This document shows positions 16,516 through 25,398 of a stretch of DNA of 64,000 bases, in pieces (the stretch's first letter is position 1; every line of letters starts with the position of its first letter). The stretch spans positions 310,001 to 374,000 of the forward strand of contig NZ_CP045496.1 of assembly GCF_015500075.1 (NCBI RefSeq). The letters run 5' to 3'. The position numbers were made by a program, and so were the translations under genes. The notes under the pieces are model-generated. The model was not told the origin of the DNA. It ran no database searches and saw only the letters and a list, made by a program, of their open reading frames with translations. This DNA is from Mesorhizobium sp. INR15 (GTDB taxonomy: Bacteria; Pseudomonadota; Alphaproteobacteria; Rhizobiales; Rhizobiaceae).

Positions 16516-17285
16516 TAGTTGCTCAAGCCCGTGATCATCGAGACGATCTCGTTCTTGTCGGTGTTCTTCGTCTCACGCACGCCAATCTGCTTGCCGCGCC
16601 TGAGCACGCAGATGCGGTCCGAGAGCCGGAAGACCTGGTCGAGGCTGTGGCTGATGATCAGGATCGCCAGGTTGCGCGCCTTGAGCCCCTGGATGATGTC
16701 CTCGACCTTGGCGGTCTCGGCGACGCCAAGCGCCGCTGTCGGCTCGTCCATCAGCACCAGGTTCTTCGCCCAGTGGGTGGCGCGCGCGATGGCGACGCCC
16801 TGCCGCTGGCCGCCAGACAAATCGCGGATCACCGAACTCGCCGAAGGGATGCGCACGTCGAGGTCGCGCACCAGCTTCTCGGTCTCGGCGATCATGCCCG
16901 AACGGTCGAGCATGCCGAACGGCCCGCGCGTCTTCTCGCGGCCGAGGAACAGGTTCATGTAGACGCTCTGGCTGTCGGCCAGCGCCAGGTCCTGGTAGAC
17001 GACCTGCACGCCCTTGGCCTGCGACTGGCTGGCGTCAGTGAAATGCACGGGCTCGCCGCCGAGCCGGATCTCACCTGATGTCGGCTGGTACATGCCGGCG
17101 ATGATCTTGATCAGTGTCGACTTGCCGGCGCCATTGTCGCCGACCAGCGCCACCACTTCGCCGCGCGCGATGTCGAGATTGAAATTCTCGATGGCGACGA
17201 TGCCGCCGAACTCCTTGCGAACATCCTTGAGAGCCAAGGCAGGCGTTGAGGAAGAGGCTGAGGTGTTTTCCATCATCATCACCAT
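16515..17285 (-). CDS. Sugar ABC transporter ATP-binding protein, single cassette (FrcA type)
   Basis: The 256-residue protein is a single ABC cassette: Walker A GDNGAGKST (residues 49-57), signature LSGGQRQGVAIAR, Walker B NLVLMDEPTAAL and switch His in ILIISHSLD. Most sugar importers of this class have a double-length ATPase; the single form resembles the fructose transporter FrcA. It is the last gene of the ROK-led operon. Its start region overlaps the stop of the YhfX-like gene; ATG 17285 is given, but the run of ATGs at 17279, 17276 and 17273 leaves the exact start open. Confidence 0.9.
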   Translation of the reverse strand: MVMMMENTSASSSTPALALKDVRKEFGGIVAIENFNLDIARGEVVALVGDNGAGKSTLIKIIAGMYQPTSGEIRLGGEPVHFTDASQSQAKGVQVVYQDLALADSQSVYMNLFLGREKTRGPFGMLDRSGMIAETEKLVRDLDVRIPSASSVIRDLSGGQRQGVAIARATHWAKNLVLMDEPTAALGVAETAKVEDIIQGLKARNLAILIISHSLDQVFRLSDRICVLRRGKQIGVRETKNTDKNEIVSMITGLSN

Positions 17286-18478
17286 GCCGGCCAGTTGATC
17301 GGGTGGCCATAACTATCGTGGATCGCCTCCAGCTTCGGCGCGCCACGCGAGATACCTGAAATGCCGGCGACATAGGCGCGGGTGACGAAGGCCTGTGGGC
17401 GAAAGCCGAACACCACGCTGTCGCCGACACGGGGGCTGGCCGGCCCCGACGCATCGATCATGCCGTAATAGTCAATGGCCGCCGGCGGCGGGATCTCGAC
17501 GCCACGCAGCGCCGACGCATCGGTGGTCGGCTCGCGTGAGACGATGGCTTTCAGCGCATAATCGGGGAAAACCGGATCGATATAGAGGCCGCCGCCGAAG
17601 CAATAAGCGCGCTGCTGGTGGATATGCGAAACCTCTGAGACATAGGCGACGGCGGGAAGTTCCGGCAGGTCCTCCAGCGCATGCAGCGGCGTCGTGCCGG
17701 TCAAGCCATGGCCGGGCTCGCACTGTGTCGCGCCAACATCCTTCAGCGCCTCGATGATGACTGACGATGTCGTCCCCGGTGCATTGATCTCGATGTCCTT
17801 GCGGCCCGCACGGGCCAATGCCTCGGCGGCACGGCGCAGCGTCTCGGTGTTGTGCGTCGGCACGATGCGGCGGCTCCTGGCGTCGAACAGTTGCGCCGGG
17901 AAGGTGGTGATGCCGGCAAAACGCGCGCCGCCAATGGCATCGATACGGTCGGCGACCGCGACGATGTCTTCGGCGGGAAAGCCGCCCTCATGACCATTGT
18001 AGAACGTGTCGCCGCTGGCGAAGATGCGGGCCAGCAATTGCCCCTCATGGCCGGCCTGCTGCATGGCCGCACCGGCTTCCCGCGCCTTCTCGTCGTTGAA
18101 GACGGTCCAGTAGCGCGGCATCATGGCAGCGGCCGCATTGGCCTCGGCGCGCGGCACCTGCACCAGATGGCCGAGATGGCCAAGGCCCATGCCGGCGCGG
18201 TGCGTGGCGCGGGCGCACTCCATGTCGACAGCGACGGATTCACTTATGCCGCCGCGCATCAGCGCCGCGCAGAACGCGGCGTTGCGGCTCATCTGCTTGG
18301 TCATGCCGAACACTTTCAGTCCGGCCCGGTCGGCGGCCTCGCGGATGATGCGGGCATTGTGCTCGGCCGCGTCGGTGTCGATGACATAGGTGTTGGCCGG
18401 CAGGAGATTGTCCTGATGCAGCCGGATGGCGGCTTCGATCAGGCCCGGATTGCGGCGGCGCAGGACGTCGAGAAACAT
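17279..18478 (-). CDS. YhfX-family PLP-dependent enzyme (alanine-racemase-like fold)
   Basis: The 399-residue protein resembles E. coli YhfX, a fold-type III PLP enzyme related to alanine racemase and D-amino acid aldolases. The PLP lysine is probably that of KVFGMTKQMSRN (near residue 60), with MECARATHRAGMGLGHLGHL near 95 and HGLTGTTPLHAL near 260. The reaction of YhfX is not established. Here it lies inside a sugar-type ABC operon between permease and ATPase, overlapping the ATPase start, with an M20 deacylase in the same operon; processing of an amino-acid-bearing or amino-sugar substrate is therefore plausible but unproven. Confidence 0.85.
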   Translation of the reverse strand: MFLDVLRRRNPGLIEAAIRLHQDNLLPANTYVIDTDAAEHNARIIREAADRAGLKVFGMTKQMSRNAAFCAALMRGGISESVAVDMECARATHRAGMGLGHLGHLVQVPRAEANAAAAMMPRYWTVFNDEKAREAGAAMQQAGHEGQLLARIFASGDTFYNGHEGGFPAEDIVAVADRIDAIGGARFAGITTFPAQLFDARSRRIVPTHNTETLRRAAEALARAGRKDIEINAPGTTSSVIIEALKDVGATQCEPGHGLTGTTPLHALEDLPELPAVAYVSEVSHIHQQRAYCFGGGLYIDPVFPDYALKAIVSREPTTDASALRGVEIPPPAAIDYYGMIDASGPASPRVGDSVVFGFRPQAFVTRAYVAGISGISRGAPKLEAIHDSYGHPINWPAW

Positions 18479-18500
18479 GGCTCTTCCCCGTGGGTAATGG

Positions 18501-19469
18501 TTAGCGCTGCGGTTCGCGCAACGTCAGCGCGACGGCTGCGAGAATGATCAGGCCGCGCACGATCATCTGTTCGGAAACGGCAAGCCCCATCAGGATCAGC
18601 CCGTTGTTGAGCATGCCCATCAGCAGCGAGCCGACCAGCGCGCCGACCACCGTGCCGGCGCCGCCATTGAGGCGCGTGCCGCCAACGATGACCGCCGCGA
18701 TCACCGTCAGCAGATCGGTTTCGCCCAAAGTGTAGCGGGCGCCCTGGATGCGGCCGAGATAGAGCAGCCCGGCAAGCGCGGCGCACATCGAACCGAGGAT
18801 CAGCACCTTCAACCGCAACCGGTCGACCTTGATGCCAGCGGCGCGGGCGGCGCGCGGGCTGTCGCCGGTGGCCAGCACATGCGCCCCGAACGGCGTCTGG
18901 CGGTAGACATAGTGGCCGATGACGATGGCCAGCGCCGTCCAGATCACCAGCGAGGGAATGCCACCAAGTGAGCCGGAACCGAACAGGCCGGTGAAGGTGG
19001 GGTCGGTGACCGGCACCGACTGCAGGTTGGTCAGCCAGCGGGCGACGCCGGCCAGAAGTCCCATCGTCGCCAGCGTCACCAGGAAGGAGGGCAGCCTGAT
19101 ATAGGCGACCAGCACGCCGTTGATGGTGCCGATGACCGCGCCTGCCGCCAACCCCGCCGCGACGCCGAGCAGCCAGTGATGCTCGCGCATCACCACCGCT
19201 GCCAGCAGCGCCGAGATGGCGACCACCGAGCCGATCGAAAGGTCGATTTCGCCAGCGGTCAGCACATAGACCATGCCGATCGCCATGACGGTGATCGGCG
19301 CCGTCTGCTGCACGATGTTGAGCAGGTTGGTCGAGGTCAGGAAGCCGTCATCCCGGAGCACCACGGCGAACACCGCGAAGATCAGCAGGAAACCGACATA
19401 GACGACATAGGCGCTGGGATCGAGCTTGCCGAAGAACGGCACCCGGCGCAGCGACGATTGCAGGGACAT
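18501..19469 (-). CDS. Sugar ABC transporter permease (RbsC family)
   Basis: A 322-residue inner-membrane permease with about nine hydrophobic segments, the family motif AGEIDLSIGSVVAISAL near residue 72 and AVIVGGTRLNGGAGTVVGAL near 260. It is the only permease of this operon and so would function as a homodimer with the single-cassette ATPase. The ATG at 19469 shares its first base with the stop of the preceding binding-protein gene (TGATG). Confidence 0.92.
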   Translation of the reverse strand: MSLQSSLRRVPFFGKLDPSAYVVYVGFLLIFAVFAVVLRDDGFLTSTNLLNIVQQTAPITVMAIGMVYVLTAGEIDLSIGSVVAISALLAAVVMREHHWLLGVAAGLAAGAVIGTINGVLVAYIRLPSFLVTLATMGLLAGVARWLTNLQSVPVTDPTFTGLFGSGSLGGIPSLVIWTALAIVIGHYVYRQTPFGAHVLATGDSPRAARAAGIKVDRLRLKVLILGSMCAALAGLLYLGRIQGARYTLGETDLLTVIAAVIVGGTRLNGGAGTVVGALVGSLLMGMLNNGLILMGLAVSEQMIVRGLIILAAVALTLREPQR

Positions 19470-20527
19470 CAGTTTGCTCCAAGGGATGCCGGCGGATCGC
19501 GGTGCAGCGACTGGTTCCAGCCCTGCTTGACCGTATCCTTGGTGACGGCAATAGCGTCGACCGCCAGGAAGGGTGCTACCTTTTCGCCAAGCAGGCCAAG
19601 GGCGGCGGCGCGCGCGGCGGTGACCCCGATCGCATAGGCCTCGTCGGCGACAATCGCGGCGACATTGCCGTCCTTGACCATGTCGAGCGCCAGCGGTTCC
19701 GACAGGTCGAGGGTGACGATCTTGGTGTGCTTGTTGCCGGCGTTGCGCAGCGCCGCCAGCACCAGTTCAGCGGGCTCGGCCCAGGTGACGTAGATGGCAT
19801 CCAGGTCGGGATGCTGCGCGACAAAGGCGTTGCCGATGTCCTCGGCCCGGGCCGGATCAGCGAGGCCCTGCTCGGCGACGATCTTCATCTCCGGCTTGCT
19901 CTCGATGACGGCCTTGAACGACTGGTCACGCTGATTGGTGACGTAGAAGGCGGCATCGTGGAAGATGTAGCCGACCTTGCCCTTGTTGCCGAGGCTTGCC
20001 GCCATCGCCTCGCCCGCCTTGGCGCCCATCTGCACGAGATCGGCGGACGAGATGGCGATGTAATCCTTGCCCTGCACATAGCCCTTGGGCGCGTTGTCGA
20101 CGAACATCAGCTTGGTGCCGGCGGCGAGCGCCGGGCGGTAGACTTCCGCCGCCGTGTCCGGGTCGACCGGCAGCGAGACGATGACGCTCGGCTTTTTGGC
20201 GAGGATCGTCTCGATATCGTTCTTCTGGCGCGCCGCATCGAAGCCGGCATCGGTCTCGGCGACGACGTTGATGCCGAGGCGGGCGAATTCATCCTCGGCG
20301 CCCTTGTTGACGGCGGCCGACCAGTCGGAGGTGGTGTGCCAGGACATCGCGGCGCTGAAATGCGCGGCCTTGACCTTGGCTTCCTGGTCCGGCGTCAGCG
20401 TCACCGAAGCGGCCGGCGTCGCCGCCTCGCCATGCGGTCCCTTGGTCTCGGCGGCAAGCGCCGGCAGCGCGGCCAGGGTGATGGCGGTCGCGATCAGCAG
20501 TGTTCGCGTCGAATAGGTCCGTGACAT
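19469..20527 (-). CDS. Sugar ABC transporter substrate-binding protein, copy 1
   Basis: The precursor of 352 residues has a signal peptide (MSRTYSTRTLLIATAITLAA, cleavage near ALA-AE) and a type I periplasmic binding fold. ATG 20527 is chosen because GGAGGAG lies seven bases upstream; the longer frame adds an unlikely leader. It is clearly a paralogue of the next gene upstream: both share SWHTTSDW/LWHTSSDF, LGINVVAETDAGFD, GYIFHDAAFYVTNQRDQSFK and DAIYVTWAEPAELVLAALR. The pair probably widens ligand range or tunes affinity for the single permease and ATPase that follow. Confidence 0.9.
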   Translation of the reverse strand: MSRTYSTRTLLIATAITLAALPALAAETKGPHGEAATPAASVTLTPDQEAKVKAAHFSAAMSWHTTSDWSAAVNKGAEDEFARLGINVVAETDAGFDAARQKNDIETILAKKPSVIVSLPVDPDTAAEVYRPALAAGTKLMFVDNAPKGYVQGKDYIAISSADLVQMGAKAGEAMAASLGNKGKVGYIFHDAAFYVTNQRDQSFKAVIESKPEMKIVAEQGLADPARAEDIGNAFVAQHPDLDAIYVTWAEPAELVLAALRNAGNKHTKIVTLDLSEPLALDMVKDGNVAAIVADEAYAIGVTAARAAALGLLGEKVAPFLAVDAIAVTKDTVKQGWNQSLHRDPPASLGAN

Positions 20528-20590
20528 TGCGTTTCTCCTCCAGGTGGCGAGGAAACCGGCAGGGCCGGTTCCCTCTGGTGTTGTCATTCG

Positions 20591-21658
20591 TTACTTGGCG
20601 GCGTCGATCACCGACTTCGGCGCGTCGCGGTTCAGCGACTGCTTGTAGCCGTCGGCGACGTTTTCCTTGGTGATGGTGATGGCGGGCGCCACGACGAAGG
20701 CAGGCGCCTCCTTGCCGAGCAAGCCATAGGCGGCGTCGGTGGCCATGGCGCGGCCCAGCTCATAGGCCTTGTCGGCAACGATGCCGGTGACATTGCCACC
20801 CTTGACCATGTCGAGGGCCACCGGCTCCGACAGGTCGAGCGTCACGATCTTGGTCTTGGTGTTGCCGGCCGAACGCAAGGCCGCCAGAACGCCTTCCGCC
20901 GGCTCCGCCCAGGTCACGTAGATACCGTCGAGATCAGGCGTCTTGGTGAGCAGGCCTTGAGCGATTTCCTCGGCGCGGGCCGGATCGGCGATACCCTTGC
21001 TGTCGACGATCTTGATGTCCTTGTAGTCGTTCTCGATGGTCGACTTGAAGGCGTTGTCGCGCTGGTTGGTGACGTAATACTGGGCGTCGTGGAATATCCA
21101 GGCGACCTTGCCCTTGTTGCCCAGTGCCTTGGCCAGCTGGTCGGCTGCCTGCTTGCCCATCTGGAACAGATCGTCGGTGACGATCGACACATAGTCGGTG
21201 CCCTGCTTGTAGCCGGCCGGCACGTTGGACAGGAACACCAGCTTGATGCCCTTCTCCTTCGCGGCCTGGAAGGCCTTGGCCGAGCCGACCGGGTCAAGCG
21301 GCAGCGCCAGGATCGCGCTTGGCGACTTGGCCATCACCGTCTCGACGTCGCTCAGCTGCTTGGCCGAATCGAAGCCGGCGTCGGTGGTGGCGACCACCTT
21401 GATGCCGAGGCGCGTGAACTCATCGGTGGCGCCGGCGCTGACGGCGGTGACGAAATCCGACGACGTGTGCCAGAGCAGCGCGGCGGTGAACTTGCCTTCC
21501 TTCAACTTGGCGACTTCGGCGTCGGTCAGCTTCAGGTCGCTTGACGGCGTCGGCTTCTCGCCGTTGGGACCGACAGTGGCGCCGCCGGCGAAGGCGGGAG
21601 CGGCGAAGGCCAGAAGCCCGCACAGCGCGGTGGTCAGGATGCTTGCTCTTATTGACAT
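20591..21658 (-). CDS. Sugar ABC transporter substrate-binding protein, copy 2
   Basis: The 355-residue precursor starts MSIRASILTTALCGLLAFA with cleavage near AFA-GG. It is paralogous to the gene directly downstream and follows it in domain layout throughout, with GKVAWIFHDAQYYVTNQRDN and GIYVTWAEPAEGVLAALRSA. It lies 39 bases after the M20 deacylase and 63 bases before copy 1. The two copies are diverged enough to rule out a very recent duplication. The ligand is not known; aspartate- and tryptophan-rich contact positions fit a sugar-like ligand. Confidence 0.9.
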   Translation of the reverse strand: MSIRASILTTALCGLLAFAAPAFAGGATVGPNGEKPTPSSDLKLTDAEVAKLKEGKFTAALLWHTSSDFVTAVSAGATDEFTRLGIKVVATTDAGFDSAKQLSDVETVMAKSPSAILALPLDPVGSAKAFQAAKEKGIKLVFLSNVPAGYKQGTDYVSIVTDDLFQMGKQAADQLAKALGNKGKVAWIFHDAQYYVTNQRDNAFKSTIENDYKDIKIVDSKGIADPARAEEIAQGLLTKTPDLDGIYVTWAEPAEGVLAALRSAGNTKTKIVTLDLSEPVALDMVKGGNVTGIVADKAYELGRAMATDAAYGLLGKEAPAFVVAPAITITKENVADGYKQSLNRDAPKSVIDAAK

Positions 21659-21697
21659 GATCTACTCCTCCATTGGGGCCGCTGCGGCCCGGTTGTT

Positions 21698-22957
21698 TCA
21701 AGATGCGGTGGTGTCGAAGCTTGCGAAAAAGGCTGCCATGGCGACGATGCCATCGAGATATTCCTGCACGACGACATGCTCTTCCAGCGTGTGGCAGTTG
21801 CGGATGTCCCCCGGTGCGCAATAGACGGTGGGCACATCAAGCCGGTTGACCAGGAACGGCGCTTCCGACCAGTAGGGCGCGCCTTCGATGGCGCCGCGAT
21901 CGGGTCTCACCGCTTGCACCGCCTGCCGCAGCAAGGTAACGCCCGGCAGTTGCTGCGAGACTTCCGTCGGCGTGCCGCCGACCGCATGGTCGCGGCCCGC
22001 CGGATAGGCGAAGGCGATCGAAATCTCAGGATCGACCCTGGCGCCGCGTACCGCACTTTCCAGGTCACGCACCGCCGTGTCGAGGTTCTCGCCCGGCATC
22101 AGCTTCAGGATCAGGCTGACGCGGCATTCGCCGGGCACGGCGATATAGCCGCCGCCTTCGAGCCCCGTGACCAGCACGAAGGGATGGCCGACCAGCGCAT
22201 GCGGTGCGCGTGCCTCGAGAACAGCCGAATGCGCCCACAGCGCGCTCAGGATGCCGTGCGTTGCCTTCAGCGCGTCGACGCCGAGTTCCGGCACGCCGAA
22301 ATAGGCGGAACGGCCGGTGATGGTGATGTCGCAGATCAGGAACCCCATCTGCGCGGCGTAGATGTTGAGCCGGGTCGGCTCGACATAGACGGCGAAATCC
22401 GGCCTTGCCACGGCGCCGGCCTCGATCTCGGCAACGAAGGCCTTGATGCCGGCGCTGACGCCGGTATCCGGCTCGCCGCTCTCCTCGTCGCCGATGAAAG
22501 CGAACTGGATGGCGGATGGCGGGGTGATGCCAGCGCTGGCGAGAAGCTTCGCGGCGGCGATGGTGGTGCAGATGCCGGCCTTGAGGTCGCCGGTGCCGCG
22601 CCCCCAGATCGAGCCGTCGACAATGGCGCCGCCGAACGGGCTTTCGCGCTCGGTGCCGGCCCAGCGCTCTTCCCATCCGCGCACATGCACGGTGTCGGTG
22701 TGGCCGGTGACCAGCAGGCGCGAGGCCTTGCCCTCGCCGCGCAGCAGGCCGCGCACATTCGGGCGGCCGGGCGCGAATTCCTTGAGCACGACATCCTCGC
22801 AGCCGAGCGCCGTCAATTCGCCGGCGAGCAGCGAAGCAAAGGCCGCCTCGGTGCCGGTGACGCTTGGCGTGCCCACGGCGCGGCGCAACAGGTCCAGCGC
22901 GGCGTCGGCGTCAAGCGCCGTCTTCAGGCGGGTGATGACATCAGGATCGATGGTCAT
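21698..22957 (-). CDS. M20 family metallopeptidase (ArgE/DapE type)
   Basis: The 419-residue protein is a zinc-dependent amidohydrolase of the M20 family: LLVTGHTDTVHV with the first metal ligand His near residue 92, WGRGTGDLKAG with the bridging Asp near 120, IGDEESGEPDTG with the catalytic Glu near 155, and a C-terminal His region CHTLEEHVVV. Such enzymes remove acyl groups from N-acyl amino acids or cleave small peptides. Second gene of the ROK-led operon, overlapping the regulator stop by four bases. Its presence beside a YhfX-like enzyme suggests that the imported compound carries an amide bond. Confidence 0.9.
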   Translation of the reverse strand: MTIDPDVITRLKTALDADAALDLLRRAVGTPSVTGTEAAFASLLAGELTALGCEDVVLKEFAPGRPNVRGLLRGEGKASRLLVTGHTDTVHVRGWEERWAGTERESPFGGAIVDGSIWGRGTGDLKAGICTTIAAAKLLASAGITPPSAIQFAFIGDEESGEPDTGVSAGIKAFVAEIEAGAVARPDFAVYVEPTRLNIYAAQMGFLICDITITGRSAYFGVPELGVDALKATHGILSALWAHSAVLEARAPHALVGHPFVLVTGLEGGGYIAVPGECRVSLILKLMPGENLDTAVRDLESAVRGARVDPEISIAFAYPAGRDHAVGGTPTEVSQQLPGVTLLRQAVQAVRPDRGAIEGAPYWSEAPFLVNRLDVPTVYCAPGDIRNCHTLEEHVVVQEYLDGIVAMAAFFASFDTTAS

Positions 22958-24162
22958 TCGGCGGCCCTCGAAAGTGAGCCCGGCAGCGACAGTTCGCCGG
23001 GCAGATCGGCAACGCCAAACAGCTCGTTGTGCAAGCGGTTGACGGCGGATGAGACAGCGCCGACCAGTGCCGCGCGATTGCCGAGCGTGCTCGGCACGAT
23101 GTTAGCGGGGCGGGCGAACACCGCGGGCATTTCACGGCGCACGCGCTCGATCAGTTCAGGGCGGATACCGATATTGCCGCCCAGCACGATGATCTGAGGG
23201 TCGACTATGGAGTAGAGCGCGGTGATGGCCAGCGCCAGCATGCGCGCGGTCTCGTCAACCACTGTCGCGGCGACGGCGTCGCCCGCTTCCAGCCGCGCGA
23301 ACACCTCGCGCACCGTGGCGGCATCCGCACCGCCCGCCGCGCGATAGCGGCGCACGATGCCTTGCGCCCCGACTTCCAGTTCGAACGCGCCAGCATGCAG
23401 CGCCTCACGCGAAGCAACGTCGCCACCGATCGGCAGGTAGGAGATTTCGCCGGCAGCCCCCGTCGCACCACGCGCCAGCTTGCCGTTGACGATGAGACCA
23501 AGACCGATGCCGGTGCCGAGCGCCAGGAAAGCGGCGTCCTCGCAGCCCTGCGCGCAGCCTTGCCAGGCTTCGCCGAGCATCGCCAGATTGACGTCATTCT
23601 CGATGCTGACGGCGAAGCCAAACAGGCCGCTCAATGTCTTGCCAACATCGATTTCCGAAAGGCCGGAGATGTTGGGCACAAGGGCAATGGCGCCGCTGGC
23701 CGGGCTGACCACGCCAGGCGTGCCCAGCACGACGCTGCGAATCCGTTCGGCCGGCACCTTCGCGGATGCCGCCAGGCTGGTTGCCATCCGCCGCACCTGC
23801 GTCAGGACATGCAGTCCGCCGCGCGGGTCGGTGGCTTCTTGTTGTTCGGCGACGACCTCGCCGGCGAGATTGGCAAGCGCGGCGATCATCTTGGTGCCGC
23901 CGAGGTCAACGCCCAGCGAATAGGCGGCGCCGCGCGCGATTTCATAGGTGACGGAGGTGCGCCCGACCGCGCCGCGATTGACGCCTACGGGAGCGACCAG
24001 GCCGCCGGCTTCGAGTTCGGCCACCACTTCGGACATGGTCTGCTTGGACAGGCCGGTGATCTTGGCGAGGTCGGCGCGCGAGATCGGCCCCTGACGCAAC
24101 ATGACCTCGGCCACTGTGTGGCGCGAAACACGTCTGGTGAGCAGTGACCGGTCGGCGTTCAT
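22954..24162 (-). CDS. ROK family transcriptional repressor
   Basis: The 402-residue protein has an N-terminal winged helix (residues about 15-75, ISRADLAKITGLSKQTMSEVVAELEAGGLV) and a ROK sugar-kinase-like domain beginning SLGVDLGGTKMIAAL near 92. The zinc cluster typical of ROK proteins (CxCGxxGC) is absent; the corresponding segment reads GDVASREALHAGAFELE. Loss of zinc ligands occurs in a subset of ROK regulators. I chose ATG 24162 over a TTG immediately upstream. A perfect 12-bp inverted repeat 10 bases upstream of the ATG is the likely operator, so the operon is probably autorepressed and relieved by its sugar ligand. Confidence 0.9.
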   Translation of the reverse strand: MNADRSLLTRRVSRHTVAEVMLRQGPISRADLAKITGLSKQTMSEVVAELEAGGLVAPVGVNRGAVGRTSVTYEIARGAAYSLGVDLGGTKMIAALANLAGEVVAEQQEATDPRGGLHVLTQVRRMATSLAASAKVPAERIRSVVLGTPGVVSPASGAIALVPNISGLSEIDVGKTLSGLFGFAVSIENDVNLAMLGEAWQGCAQGCEDAAFLALGTGIGLGLIVNGKLARGATGAAGEISYLPIGGDVASREALHAGAFELEVGAQGIVRRYRAAGGADAATVREVFARLEAGDAVAATVVDETARMLALAITALYSIVDPQIIVLGGNIGIRPELIERVRREMPAVFARPANIVPSTLGNRAALVGAVSSAVNRLHNELFGVADLPGELSLPGSLSRAAE

Positions 24163-24171
24163 CAAGATGCC

Positions 24172-24202
24172 TATTTAGTTCGTGCTGTTGACGAACTAAA
24201 TA
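24172..24202. promoter_or_regulatory. ROK operator: perfect 12-bp inverted repeat
   Basis: TATTTAGTTCGT (24172-24183) and ACGAACTAAATA (24191-24202) are exact reverse complements separated by seven bases. The TTAGTT / AACTAA half-sites are like those bound by XylR/NagC-type ROK repressors. The site lies 10 bases upstream of the ROK start codon, where bound protein would block transcription or initiation of the seven-gene operon. Confidence 0.78.
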
Positions 24203-24414
24203 CATAACCGGCAAAGAGTCAAGTCAATGCGCGTATTGAATCACAATCGGCGGATCGGCATTCCAACGCCTATGAGCGGCCCGAGCTGGCTCTAACACAA
24301 CAGCGACACAGTAAGTGAAGTACGGTTGATGTATCCGCCTAGAAAACGCTCGATTCGTTGCGAACATCACCGGGCTGGCATAGGATGCAGCTTGAACCGC
24401 ATGGAGGACATAGA

Positions 24415-24933
24415 GTGCCAATCGCCCCAAAAATATCGATGCGTATAATGTTCACATTGATGTATCTCGGCGGCCTGACAATGGCCGCTTCCACGCTTTT
24501 CCCCGCCACCGCTTCGGCGGATCGGCTGCAGCGATGCGCGCGAGAGGGCGGCATTTGCCGACTGCCGTATCCCGCTGAAGTCGTTTTTGGCGCCCAGGGC
24601 CGCACGACGTCGCGTTTTTTCGACCGCAACGCGGTGCCTTGCACGAATCGTGTCTTTGGTGACCCGGCGCCCGGCCGGGAAAAGGCCTGCTACATCGTGA
24701 CGCGCGATCGCGGCGGCTACAATGATGATCAGGACCAGCCCCGCCGCGACAGCTTTGTACCCTGCGCCAGCGAAGGCGACTTCTGTGATTTCCGTGGCCG
24801 CGCGGTGGTCAGGTACGGCGCGCGGGGCCGCTTCACCCAGGACGTGTTCCGCAACGGTGTCCAATGCGACAACGATACGTTCGGTGAGGATCCCGCTCCC
24901 GGTGCCCAGAAGCGCTGCTACGTCCAGCAGTAA
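24415..24933 (+). CDS. Exported protein with two tandem four-cysteine modules
   Basis: The 172-residue protein starts at GTG 24415, seven bases after GGAGG; the longer upstream ATG frame lacks such a site. A signal peptide ends near residue 35 (ATASA-DR). The mature part is two copies of a module of about 58 residues, each with four Cys in the same spacing: RCAREGGICRLP...FGAQGR...CTNRVFGDPAPG...KACY and PCASEGDFCDFR...YGARGR...CDNDTFGEDPAPG...KRCY. Two disulphides per module are likely. I do not recognise a named family; a periplasmic or secreted binding role is possible but unproven. It stands alone between the ROK operator and a stem-loop. Confidence 0.8.
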   Translation: MPIAPKISMRIMFTLMYLGGLTMAASTLFPATASADRLQRCAREGGICRLPYPAEVVFGAQGRTTSRFFDRNAVPCTNRVFGDPAPGREKACYIVTRDRGGYNDDQDQPRRDSFVPCASEGDFCDFRGRAVVRYGARGRFTQDVFRNGVQCDNDTFGEDPAPGAQKRCYVQQ

Positions 24934-24949
24934 CACATCATTTCAGGCT

Positions 24950-24976
24950 GTCCCGGGGGCAGTTGGCGCCCGGGAC
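24950..24976 (+). terminator. Stem-loop after the exported Cys-rich protein gene
   Basis: GTCCCGGG and CCCGGGAC form a perfect 8-bp stem around an 11-base loop, 17 bases after the stop at 24933. No U tract follows, so efficiency as an intrinsic terminator is uncertain. Confidence 0.42.
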
Positions 24977-25150
24977 GCCGAAGACCACGATCTCAACTGA
25001 TATGCCGGCGTGAACGTTGAGCCGCGGAATCAGGCGCGCGTTGCCGGGAATTGCACGGCCACGCCAGAAGCAAACGGATTGCGACGGCATCAGGCAGCCT
25101 GGATGAGTCTTCCGGCGATCGCCAATGTCAGGCTGGTTGCTTAGGACTGT

Positions 25151-25226
<76 letters not shown>

Positions 25227-25398
25227 CACTTCCGGCAGTCAACCGGCGCCGTTTCCGGCGAGAGATCCGGCGCGGGTGGAAACCGCGCCGTTAGTGCAGG
25301 CGGCTTCTAACCCCGCCTTTCGTCAATATCAAGCCTTCGAGAAGCGCTTTTTCTTCACAGGCTGAGAAAGCCGGCAAATGCCCGCTTTCCGGGGTCGA

